From Flammeovirgaceae bacterium UBA2366 (GTDB lineage: Bacteria; Bacteroidota; Bacteroidia; Cytophagales; Cyclobacteriaceae), in assembly GCA_002344065.1 (NCBI GenBank), contig DDTK01000015.1:310001-374000 (forward strand): DNA of 64,000 nt, in the 5' to 3' direction. A program made the translations under genes and the position numbers. Below the pieces are notes generated by a model. That model did not search any database. It was not told the origin of the DNA and saw nothing but the letters and a program-made list of their open reading frames with translations. Shown here piece by piece: positions 52,302-61,197 of this stretch. How positions within the stretch are numbered: position 1 is the first letter of the stretch; the number at the start of each line of letters is the position of its first letter.

Positions 52302-55300
52302 TTATTTTTCATGAGCTACCATTACTTTCTTCCGCGCTATTCCTTCCGGTGCCTGCACGTGTAGTATATACAACCCACTCGCCATTTCGGTAGTAATAAT
52401 GGTTTTTTGCTGTTCGCCAGTAGCAAACTGGCCGGTATAAATTTGCCGGCCCTGGGCGTCTACCATAACTATGGGTATAGCCGTGCGGGCAGCTTGAGGC
52501 AGTACAATGTTAACCTCGCGGTTGGCGGGGTTGGGGTAAACCTGTATGCTGGCGGCAAAGGTGGGGTCTTCGATGGAGGTCGTGATGTCAGGCTCCACCG
52601 GACTATCAAAAATTTGCGCCTGTAAAACTTGTTGGTTTCCAGCGTTTATGGATTGTACAAAAACAATGATAGCGCTGTTTCCAGAAGCAAGCGATACAAG
52701 GTTACGGTCGCTCCAGATTAGCTCTGGTATTGCCATGGATTCTCCCGGATCCAGGGTTTGATTTATCGTAATACCGGCAGCGTTGGGCAGCAATTGCCGT
52801 ACAACATTTAAGTATGGACTGACATCTTTTTCCACAATAGCCACGAAAACATTAGCTCCCTGCAAAGAAATAGTGGCTGATGTTGTATTGGTTATTGATG
52901 CGCTTATCCTGACCAGGCTTCCATCTTTTACAGGTGTATTGATGTCTATCCTTATGGGTGATGGTTCAAGTACACGGTTATCGTATAAAGCTTCAGCCCA
53001 TTGTGTGGCTGGTCCTGTTGGGTTAAATAACCCATCAATCCGCAAGGTTGGCGCAGTTGTTATACCGTAAAATGCTGTGCGTGCATTATTAATGGTTGGG
53101 AATAATTGATTTTGAGGATCAACTCCCGGGAAGTTTGTGTGAAATTGCATTTTGATAATTTCACTTGAACCGCCAGAAGGTAGTGTATTAAACAGTTGAT
53201 TATGTGTAACGACATCTGTTGCAGTGGCATTAGTAAAGTTTTCAACTAATACATTCCTGTTTCGCTCACCTATAAAAACATTATCGAAGGCAAAGCCTTC
53301 ACGCGTACCAGTATTTGTACTTGAAAATGCAATTCTGAATACTACGCCACCACCGCCTATACCATCAAGTTTGTGCACAACATGTCTCCACGACTTGTAC
53401 CGGCCATCTTCACGATTTCCCGACCAGCCATAATCAAACTGACTTTGGTTACCGGGCTTACTGGCAATGCCTTGTTGTTGATACCAATTGATACCTGAGT
53501 TTACTGTGCCTACAACAACCCAATCGTTATCGTTTAAAATATCGCCACTCACATTATACTGCAACACGGCTCCATCAATACCTCCAGGGGTGTCAGCCCA
53601 AATATCCATGGCTAATACAGGTTTGCTTGTCTCAAAACTAAAGCACCTGCTCAATACCCACGACTTCTCCAACGGGTTGTATAAGCCTGTGCGATTGGTA
53701 ACCCAGGCGTTACCTGATCCTGATGCTGATGAGTCCCTGGAAATTACAGCACCAGCCGGAAGACCAAATTGCCAGGAAGAGTTAGAGCCTCCATTAATCC
53801 ACCCATCAGTATTGGTGTTAAAGTTTTGCTCGTAGGAAGTGGTGGAATTTATGGCGTCAAAAGTAGGTACAATAAAGATTGGTTTTTGAACGGTGTCCCT
53901 GCAATTGGCAAAAGTTTTAACAATCAGTTGCACAGAGTCTCTTCCAACAGCGTTGTATGTTGTAGCAGGCGTCTTTCCTGTTCCGATGATTGAAGCAGAT
54001 AGAGTATTGGTTTTGTTAAAATTCCAGGTGTAGGTTTCAATGGCGGCATCGAGGTTAGGGTTGGTGGTGGCATTGAATTGAGTGGGTGTACCTAAGCAAG
54101 CATTTGTCCATGTAAAATCTACGTTTGGTGTAGGGTTTACATTCAGTGGAAAAGGTGTTGTGTTTGTTATTTCACAACCTTCAGTTGTTTTCATAAAATA
54201 ACGAATGGCATAGGCACCTGCACTCCTGAATTTATGGCTTGGATTAAAATAAGTACCAATGGTGCGGCCTGCATTTAAGCCAGCAGGTAAATTTGCTGTT
54301 GGTACACCTGAGGGGATACCCGGAACATCATCACCGATAAATTCCCACCGTATTTCTTCAATGTTCGTTGACCCCGGGGGATCAACAATTGAAGTGTTAT
54401 TTAACTCAACCAAAAATCCATCGCATGCATCGCCTACAGATAATCCTGGTATTATCGTAGGAAGAATAGTAAGATTTGTAGACGTGAAGTTCGAACAGGT
54501 TGTTCCTGCATCAGTAAAATCATATCGAAGAGTGTAATTCCCGGGGTTCAAAAGACTAGGGTTTATTTGTGTAGTACCATTAGCCGGTAAAGTATTGAAT
54601 AGACTTGCACTTGCTGAACCAGACCACGATCCGTTACTGGCAGGATCAACACCGTTTAACAATGCAGCTAAGCCAACCGGGGGGTCTGCCTTGCAAAGCT
54701 TTAGTAGATCAGAAGCTGTGGTTACAGATATTATTAAGTTTGGTAATTCCTTTATAATTACCCTTACATTAATGGCAGGACTTTCACAACCGCTAGCGGA
54801 TGTTTGGGTAACTTTATATTCATAAGTGTTTGGAGCGACTGCTGTCGAAACACCAATATTTGCGGGTGATGGATTGCTTCCATTATAAATTGGCGGAGGG
54901 GTTTGATTGAAGTCATACCATCTTACATTAGTAGCCCCAGTAATGTTGAATTCATTTGGCGGTATTGTAGCATCACGGCAATAATCTCTAACAAAGTCAG
55001 ATCCTGGTGCTACTGGGGTTGCATTAACGATTACGGGCAAAGCCAACGCAGCACTCGTGCTGCTTTCACAACCATTTATAGTCCTGGTTATAAGAAAAGT
55101 TGTCGTGCCGGCAATACTTGAATTTACAGGCGGTGCAAACGTGTCACCTGTTCTAAGAAGGTTGCCTGGAGTGGCGGGATTAAAATACCATTTATAAGTA
55201 ATGTTTGGGTTTGATGTTGCATTATAGAACCCAAGCGCCTCTCGTTGACAAAGTTGCATAGTAGTACCACCTCCCAGTGTATTACTAATAGCTCCTACCG

Positions 55301-58300
55301 GCACATTAGATGGGGTGGGATGCACTGTAATTAGTTGAGAAGCGGATGTATTTGAACAGCCAGTATTGGTGTCTCTGTATGTGTATGTTATGCTGACTGA
55401 AGTTGAGCCTCCACTCACATCAACATCCCCGGGATTAAATCGCCATTGATTTCCACCAATATTGGACACTGATCCAGATGGTGAGCCAGTAAAAAAATCA
55501 TTTGAGATAACCAACGAAGGTATTGGATTTCCACTTAAATCCACGGGTGCTTCACCTTCACAATAGGATGTTTTTGGAATACTAAAGCTAACGTTTGGTG
55601 GGTTGCTTATTCGCACACGTTGTTGTGATGGACTGATTAAAATTGCATTATCAGATGACCTCCTTACCCGATAGGTAATTTCTACAAATCCCGGATCAAA
55701 GGCTTGATTTAATCGTGCATTATAAATTGTTGATCCCGGATTAAATATATTATTTGGGGGAGGTATAGGAGTAAACTGGGGTATCCAAAAAGTAAAACCG
55801 AAAAAAGTAAATGGGAAGCTTGACTGATTATACACAAAATCTTCAAATGTAAAGGTGTTAATACCATCAGGAGGAAAATCAATATTTCTTTGTGCTGCTG
55901 TAACAAACATGGGAGAAGATGGCGGATCATTTTTACAATAGGATGTTGCCAGATTTTGAATGATGGTGGCCGATGAAACATTGAAATTTTTTACCCTTCT
56001 AACCAAACAATTTTGACCTGATGTTTCACGAACAATGTAGGTGATAGCATGAGAACCCTGCTGTGCAGCATTTGGATTAAATGTATAGACACTACCAGGT
56101 TGGGTTAGCGCCACTCCATTACCCTCAAAAATTCCACCCAGCGGATCGCCAATGAGCCTCACACGGTTATCAGAAGCACTATAATTGATTTTATTAGGGT
56201 CAACAGGGGGATCACCTGGAATCGCTTCAACGGTAAAGTTTACAACGGTTAATGAATTAGCTGCATCCAAGGTACCATGATTTTCTCCATCCAAGTCACT
56301 GTTTCCAATCTGTATTGCTGTGCCACCAACCCGGATAATATTTCCTGAGCCAGGTGTAGTGCCAATGTATTTTACCTGAAGCCCGGTAATCGTAATTCTA
56401 TCTAAAGTAGCATTTACTGTTCCGCTTATTGAATATGAAAATCTTACAATATTATTTCCTACATAAGAAAGCGTTGAAGGAGCAGAAATCTCATTACCAA
56501 AAACAGTTGGTATAGTTGTGATGGCTGTGTTAAATATAAAATTATCGGGAAGTAGAAGTGAAAAGGTTTGGTTTGCCCCTGATCCAAAATCGGCAGGGTC
56601 AGATTCCTGAATTACAATATTACTCAATGTTTGAAAGTCTCCATCGTAGCAAAGATTTAGAGGTGTTGCAGGAGTTATATTAACCCCTGCACTTTGAATT
56701 ACAATACTTCCTGTTGCATTGGTAAGCCCTGCATATGATGCTTGAAGGTTATAAAGCCCAGATGGGGTGGATATTCTTAATTGATTCCATGTAAAAGTGC
56801 CATTTAATAAGTTTGGGTTGAGTACTTCAGCGCCAACAGCAGTTAGTGTACCACTTGGGCTGCCTGCGCCTTTACTTAAGGTCACTTGCCCGTTTCTATT
56901 AAGGTCTCGGTTACCAAGATTATCAATGGCATTAACAGTAAGACTGAAATTCGTGTTTACCTCCGTTGGAGGAGGATTTGAAAGAAAAACAAGTCTATCG
57001 GCCACAACATTAATTCGATTATTTACTCCTCCAGTTGTTGCGCCACCGGCATTCGCAGCCGCAAATGTCGAACCGCTGGTGGCTGCTGTTGCTGAGATAA
57101 TAGTTACTTGAATTATTTGATTGTCTGTAACTGTAGCCAGAAAGGTAGCGCGTAAGGTAAAATCTTTAAAGTTATTATCCGTTGCGGTTAGTGTTAAACT
57201 ATTAAATGTAACATTTGTCCCCACGACTGCTTGCTCTGCAATGTTCGTTGCCCCGTCAAACAAAGCAACAGTTCTAACATTTGCGAAGTTTCCGATTTGA
57301 AGTGTTATGGAGGTGAGGGTGGTAGACTGATTATCAGAATCGTTTAGTGATGCCCCACCATCACGAATTCTAAAAGTAGCTAAACTCTCGCTGTTCAAAT
57401 TTGTAAGGCCTGAAGCACTTTGGAAACTACCATAATTGATTAATGCTGTTGTTCCCCCGTTTAAGCTAATATCTGAGTTTTGGGAAAATGTGAAGGAGTA
57501 ATCTGTTCCTGTAAAAGTTACAGCTCCGGGAGTAACCGAAGGACTTGTAAATGCAATATTGGCCTGTGTAAAAGAAGGTTGTATGGATGGTGTACTAGCG
57601 TTTACTACTGGATCAATGTTCGCCACAATAAAATAATTGGTAGTTCCTGCACCTAAGAGTACATCACCAATGCTTGTAAATTGAAGTTGTGCTCCAACTG
57701 AACCGGTGTTGATGTTTGTATCTCCTCCAAAAACCGCATCTGCCGATTTAAATATCCTTGGATTGAGAAATTTACCTGTAGCAGTTGTGGTTAGCGAAAC
57801 CGTGAGCGCATTAAAGGTGGTCGGTCCGTTGGTAGTAATTGAAAAGCCCAGTATAGCTTGATTAGTTGCACCACTGTTCAGCGGGCTTGCAGCAATATTA
57901 CTACCGGGCCCTGAAATTTGATTTAAGGTAACAATTAACGTAGTTGTTTCAGATGCTGTTGGTGCGGAGCCATTATTCAAATAGTTATACGTTTGGGCAT
58001 TACTTCCATTGTAATTAAAGGGAACGATTGCATAATGGTATGTTACTCCCCCCTGCAGGCCAATATCACTGTAGCTTGTGGCGGATGTGTTTGTTGTAGT
58101 AACCAATGTAGCGCTGTTTAACGGAGTAGGAGCCGCAGCGCCATCATTCAACCCGGTAAGGTTTACAGCAGTTCCTGCCCGCCTGTAAATGATATAGCCA
58201 TCTGCATTGGTTAGTGAATTTGCTGCATCAAAGGCAAGGTTGATTGTAGTTGCACCGCTTAAGGTTGCCGTAAACGTTGTGGAGTGGCCGCCTGGTTCTT

Positions 58301-58757
58301 CAGAAAAAGTAAAATCAGAATCATCAGGTCTTCCTGATTCCTTGTAGTCAGCTTCTCCGGGAGTTCCTCCGGAAGTCCGGTATGAGTAAATAGCAAATTC
58401 GTATTCTGTCTCGGGGTCTAAACCGGTAATGTTTAAAGTGTTTGGAGCAGCAAATGTCACAATAGCAGCAAAGTTTCCATCGCTCCAGTCGGCATCAGCT
58501 GGTATTTCGGTGATATCGCCTGCACCAACAGTTGCAAAAGTTCCTCCTGAAACTTCCCTTCCGAGAATTAAATAAAATTCGGGAAGATCAGGTCCAGTGG
58601 CATCGGTCCAGGAAAGGGAAATGGCAGTGCTACTGGTGGCTACAGCTGTAAAACCCGTTACGTGATTTGAAGGTTCTTGGATTTGCCCATTTACCTGAAA
58701 GCATACACCAATAGTTAAAACAATAACAAAGCTACGTAAAGCCTTTTCCATAGACAT
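52302..58757 (-). CDS. Giant multidomain T9SS cargo protein
   Basis: 2151 residues from the ATG at 58757 (a TTG one codon upstream is possible). A signal peptide ends near VCFQVNGQI. Domains in order: two fibronectin type III-like domains (about 25-275), several beta-sandwich/Ig-like repeats with Gly/Thr/Asn-rich sequence, a PKD-like region (about 1500-1640), a jelly-roll segment (1640-1830) opening YEQNFNTNTDGW, an Omp28-like thioredoxin-fold region (about 1830-2065) lacking a CxxC, and a type A T9SS sorting domain from QVYPNPANREV (about 2072). It is likely exported across the outer membrane and attached at the surface. Last gene of a four-gene operon (TGATG overlap with the upstream gene). 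Confidence 0.88.
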   Translation of the reverse strand: MSMEKALRSFVIVLTIGVCFQVNGQIQEPSNHVTGFTAVATSSTAISLSWTDATGPDLPEFYLILGREVSGGTFATVGAGDITEIPADADWSDGNFAAIVTFAAPNTLNITGLDPETEYEFAIYSYRTSGGTPGEADYKESGRPDDSDFTFSEEPGGHSTTFTATLSGATTINLAFDAANSLTNADGYIIYRRAGTAVNLTGLNDGAAAPTPLNSATLVTTTNTSATSYSDIGLQGGVTYHYAIVPFNYNGSNAQTYNYLNNGSAPTASETTTLIVTLNQISGPGSNIAASPLNSGATNQAILGFSITTNGPTTFNALTVSLTTTATGKFLNPRIFKSADAVFGGDTNINTGSVGAQLQFTSIGDVLLGAGTTNYFIVANIDPVVNASTPSIQPSFTQANIAFTSPSVTPGAVTFTGTDYSFTFSQNSDISLNGGTTALINYGSFQSASGLTNLNSESLATFRIRDGGASLNDSDNQSTTLTSITLQIGNFANVRTVALFDGATNIAEQAVVGTNVTFNSLTLTATDNNFKDFTLRATFLATVTDNQIIQVTIISATAATSGSTFAAANAGGATTGGVNNRINVVADRLVFLSNPPPTEVNTNFSLTVNAIDNLGNRDLNRNGQVTLSKGAGSPSGTLTAVGAEVLNPNLLNGTFTWNQLRISTPSGLYNLQASYAGLTNATGSIVIQSAGVNITPATPLNLCYDGDFQTLSNIVIQESDPADFGSGANQTFSLLLPDNFIFNTAITTIPTVFGNEISAPSTLSYVGNNIVRFSYSISGTVNATLDRITITGLQVKYIGTTPGSGNIIRVGGTAIQIGNSDLDGENHGTLDAANSLTVVNFTVEAIPGDPPVDPNKINYSASDNRVRLIGDPLGGIFEGNGVALTQPGSVYTFNPNAAQQGSHAITYIVRETSGQNCLVRRVKNFNVSSATIIQNLATSYCKNDPPSSPMFVTAAQRNIDFPPDGINTFTFEDFVYNQSSFPFTFFGFTFWIPQFTPIPPPNNIFNPGSTIYNARLNQAFDPGFVEITYRVRRSSDNAILISPSQQRVRISNPPNVSFSIPKTSYCEGEAPVDLSGNPIPSLVISNDFFTGSPSGSVSNIGGNQWRFNPGDVDVSGGSTSVSITYTYRDTNTGCSNTSASQLITVHPTPSNVPVGAISNTLGGGTTMQLCQREALGFYNATSNPNITYKWYFNPATPGNLLRTGDTFAPPVNSSIAGTTTFLITRTINGCESSTSAALALPVIVNATPVAPGSDFVRDYCRDATIPPNEFNITGATNVRWYDFNQTPPPIYNGSNPSPANIGVSTAVAPNTYEYKVTQTSASGCESPAINVRVIIKELPNLIISVTTASDLLKLCKADPPVGLAALLNGVDPASNGSWSGSASASLFNTLPANGTTQINPSLLNPGNYTLRYDFTDAGTTCSNFTSTNLTILPTIIPGLSVGDACDGFLVELNNTSIVDPPGSTNIEEIRWEFIGDDVPGIPSGVPTANLPAGLNAGRTIGTYFNPSHKFRSAGAYAIRYFMKTTEGCEITNTTPFPLNVNPTPNVDFTWTNACLGTPTQFNATTNPNLDAAIETYTWNFNKTNTLSASIIGTGKTPATTYNAVGRDSVQLIVKTFANCRDTVQKPIFIVPTFDAINSTTSYEQNFNTNTDGWINGGSNSSWQFGLPAGAVISRDSSASGSGNAWVTNRTGLYNPLEKSWVLSRCFSFETSKPVLAMDIWADTPGGIDGAVLQYNVSGDILNDNDWVVVGTVNSGINWYQQQGIASKPGNQSQFDYGWSGNREDGRYKSWRHVVHKLDGIGGGGVVFRIAFSSTNTGTREGFAFDNVFIGERNRNVLVENFTNATATDVVTHNQLFNTLPSGGSSEIIKMQFHTNFPGVDPQNQLFPTINNARTAFYGITTAPTLRIDGLFNPTGPATQWAEALYDNRVLEPSPIRIDINTPVKDGSLVRISASITNTTSATISLQGANVFVAIVEKDVSPYLNVVRQLLPNAAGITINQTLDPGESMAIPELIWSDRNLVSLASGNSAIIVFVQSINAGNQQVLQAQIFDSPVEPDITTSIEDPTFAASIQVYPNPANREVNIVLPQAARTAIPIVMVDAQGRQIYTGQFATGEQQKTIITTEMASGLYILHVQAPEGIARKKVMVAHEK

Positions 58758-60127
58758 CAATTTTTTAATTCCCCTTCTCGATCTGTCTTAATTAAAAATA
58801 TAGAGGGTACGTTACTCAGTGAATTGGTACCACAAATCAACAAGCCGCCATCTTCTGTTTCGCGTATGGTGCTCACCGTTTCGCTGCCGGTGCCGCCAAT
58901 GGTTTTCATCCAAAACATATTTCCTTGTAAATCAACTTTTACTAACAGGATGTCGTTCAGCCCATTTCCTTTCTGTGGGTTGGTGGTGAAATGCCCGGCC
59001 AATACAAATCCTCCATCGGAAGTAGCCGTTAGGGCAGTACCATAATCCAGGATATCCGAAGTGGCGACATCTACACTTCCGTCTATCGCATCAAAATACT
59101 TTACGCTGGAAGGATAAATTTCTCCTTGGGGACTAACCCGGAAGTAGATCATGTTGGCATTGGAACCGTTTGGATTGGCACGTGTGCCCACAACACCAAA
59201 ACCAACATCTCCAATGTTCGGAAGCTTTGACGGTTGAATATCATTAGGCCTCAATGATTGCGTTGCTGCAGTAGTTATGCCGAGTTCACTGTAATTCGTA
59301 AACACCGAGCCATCCTGAATAAAAGGAATAGTAGCGTACGAGAAATCAAAGTTTTGTTGCTCCAATGCAATGGAACTTGCCCACACGAAGTTGCCATTGA
59401 GGTAGTGAATCGATTTTGAATTTCGATAGCTGCGCTGAAGCAACGCAAACTCAATGTAACTCTCTTCTGTTGTAAGGGATGCATTGAATTGCTGAAGGTA
59501 GGGGCGCACCGGTGTGGACAAAGTTTCCTGGTAAGTACCCAGAACAACAACTTTATTGTTTGGAGTAATGGTAACCGATACTCCGCTATAATCAGTTTTG
59601 ATAATATTAGTTGTTTCATCTCTGCGATACAGGGTTTTAATGCTATCCAAATCGTTACTGATGTGCAGCATATGTGCAGAGATTATATCAATGTTATCGG
59701 TTTGCGATGCACCAGGGTCAGTTTTAATGCGTTCGCCTACAATGATGTAACCCTGATTATTAGGCAACGCTTTAATGGCATTGCCTGAACCACCCTGGTA
59801 ATAACGAATGGGTGTAGTGCGGTTTCCGCGTTTATCGGTTTTGAAAACAACCGTTAAAACGGAGTCGCGGGAGATGGTCATATTACCCAACACAATGTAA
59901 CCGTCATCGGTAAGTTCGGCTGCAGCTGCCTCAATGCCTCGGATACCGCTGTACAATTTGATGAAGGTAGTGCGTTCGGAGAGTTCGGCATTCTCCATGT
60001 TAGTGCAGGCAGCAATCAAAAAAATGAATGCTATGGATAGAGACGATCCCAAAAATCTTGTTGTCAGCACGGGAACTCGCATTGACGTGTTTTTTATTTT
60101 TGCGATGATTTGAAGAATGTATTTCAT
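58757..60127 (-). CDS. Lipoprotein with beta-propeller-like repeats
   Basis: 456 residues. The N-terminus has a lipoprotein signal ending LIAAC, best placed if translation starts at ATG 60127 or at the Met of MRVPVLTTRF (codon 16). The rest is a series of short beta-strand blades of the kind AELTDDGYIVLGNM, LPNNQGYIIVGER, ATSDGGFVLAGHF and ETEDGGLLICGTN, each followed by a K(T/V)D phrase such as FKTDKRGN, VKVDLQGN and IKTDREGE. These resemble delta-60-like propeller repeats. It overlaps the upstream barrel gene (ATGA) and ends where the giant gene starts, so it likely works with it at the outer membrane. Confidence 0.75.
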   Translation of the reverse strand: MKYILQIIAKIKNTSMRVPVLTTRFLGSSLSIAFIFLIAACTNMENAELSERTTFIKLYSGIRGIEAAAAELTDDGYIVLGNMTISRDSVLTVVFKTDKRGNRTTPIRYYQGGSGNAIKALPNNQGYIIVGERIKTDPGASQTDNIDIISAHMLHISNDLDSIKTLYRRDETTNIIKTDYSGVSVTITPNNKVVVLGTYQETLSTPVRPYLQQFNASLTTEESYIEFALLQRSYRNSKSIHYLNGNFVWASSIALEQQNFDFSYATIPFIQDGSVFTNYSELGITTAATQSLRPNDIQPSKLPNIGDVGFGVVGTRANPNGSNANMIYFRVSPQGEIYPSSVKYFDAIDGSVDVATSDILDYGTALTATSDGGFVLAGHFTTNPQKGNGLNDILLVKVDLQGNMFWMKTIGGTGSETVSTIRETEDGGLLICGTNSLSNVPSIFLIKTDREGELKN

Positions 60128-61194
60128 TTTTTGCGTGTGATCTTTTTAGGATTGTGCTTATTGAAGATATAGGAACCGGCAAACGATAAGGATGACAGCT
60201 TAAATACAGAGTCTGCATACCCGTAATCTAATGCAAGCGATTGATTGGCATAAGCCGTTTCGGATGAGCTTATATTGGTTAATCCATGCGCATAACGTAC
60301 TTCAAAAACAATAAAGCCCGGGCCTACCGGTAGTTTAACACCGGCCGCAGCTAAGGCGCTAAGGTTAATGCGTTCACGTTCGGGGTCAAATCCACCCTCA
60401 GGCACTCCGGGTTGCTCGAAGCGTTTACGTTCGGCCGTTAGCGTGCTGTTTAATAACAGATCCGTTGAAAAACCCAGGGCTATGTAAGGATTGAATTTTT
60501 TCTCCAGGAATTTATACTCCAGTGTTATGGGTAAGGAAAGTGCTGTTTGCCGTTCAACACCTTCAAATTCATTCAATATTGGGTTTGAAGGGTCTGGGCT
60601 ACGATCTTCTTTAATATCGATTTCATAACTTCTCTGCTGGTATAATAACTCACCATGAAGTGTCCATTTGTTCTTTTGACTAAACAACATAATCGGTACG
60701 TCTAACCCGGCTCCAAACTGGAAGCCTATACCTCTTTTATACTCACTATCAACCGCAGGTTCCACCACCTTTACCAGTTCCATAACATTGGGTCGGCTGA
60801 AATTTACACCCAGCCGCACACCAATCCGGTACACGGGTTCTTCCCGATAGGAACTGTATAACGCCACAAATTCTGCCGGGTCAACTTCCGGATTAGGGCG
60901 GTAGTAAGGATCTGCTTTTTTTAGTCGCAGCATGGTGGCATCGGCTTTCTGGGGTTCTTCCAAATAGATGTAACTCATGGTAAGGATCTTCAACGCTTCC
61001 ACCCGCAGTTGCTTTTCTTCTTTGGCAAAACCTCCTTTTTCAGGCGATTCTAAACAGCCCTTAAGTTGCGATTCAATTTCATGCAGGCGGCCTTGTTCGT
61101 ACGTTGCCCGTGCGAGTCGCAACGTTTGTGCGCATTGTGCCCACGTTTGTAAGGCGGTTCCGGAGAATAAAATAATCAGTAGAATTCTTTGCAT
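60124..61194 (-). CDS. Outer-membrane beta-barrel protein with N-terminal helical repeat
   Basis: 356 residues with a signal peptide (LLIILFSGTALQTWA). Residues 20-115 are helical and TPR-like (LRLARATYEQGRLHEIESQL, LKILTMSYIYLEEPQKADAT), then DPYYRPNPEVDPAEFVALY. From about 125 a PorT-type outer-membrane barrel follows: RIGVRLGVNFSRPNV, GFQFGAGLDVPIM, WTLHGELLYQQRSYEID, NPYIALGFSTDLLLN, AAAGVKLPVGPGFIVFEVRY. The combination of a short helical domain and barrel recurs next to STAND or CHAT proteins in Bacteroidota. It begins 3 bases after the nSTAND gene and overlaps the lipoprotein gene (ATGA). Confidence 0.8.
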   Translation of the reverse strand: MQRILLIILFSGTALQTWAQCAQTLRLARATYEQGRLHEIESQLKGCLESPEKGGFAKEEKQLRVEALKILTMSYIYLEEPQKADATMLRLKKADPYYRPNPEVDPAEFVALYSSYREEPVYRIGVRLGVNFSRPNVMELVKVVEPAVDSEYKRGIGFQFGAGLDVPIMLFSQKNKWTLHGELLYQQRSYEIDIKEDRSPDPSNPILNEFEGVERQTALSLPITLEYKFLEKKFNPYIALGFSTDLLLNSTLTAERKRFEQPGVPEGGFDPERERINLSALAAAGVKLPVGPGFIVFEVRYAHGLTNISSSETAYANQSLALDYGYADSVFKLSSLSFAGSYIFNKHNPKKITRKK

Positions 61195-61197
61195 AGA

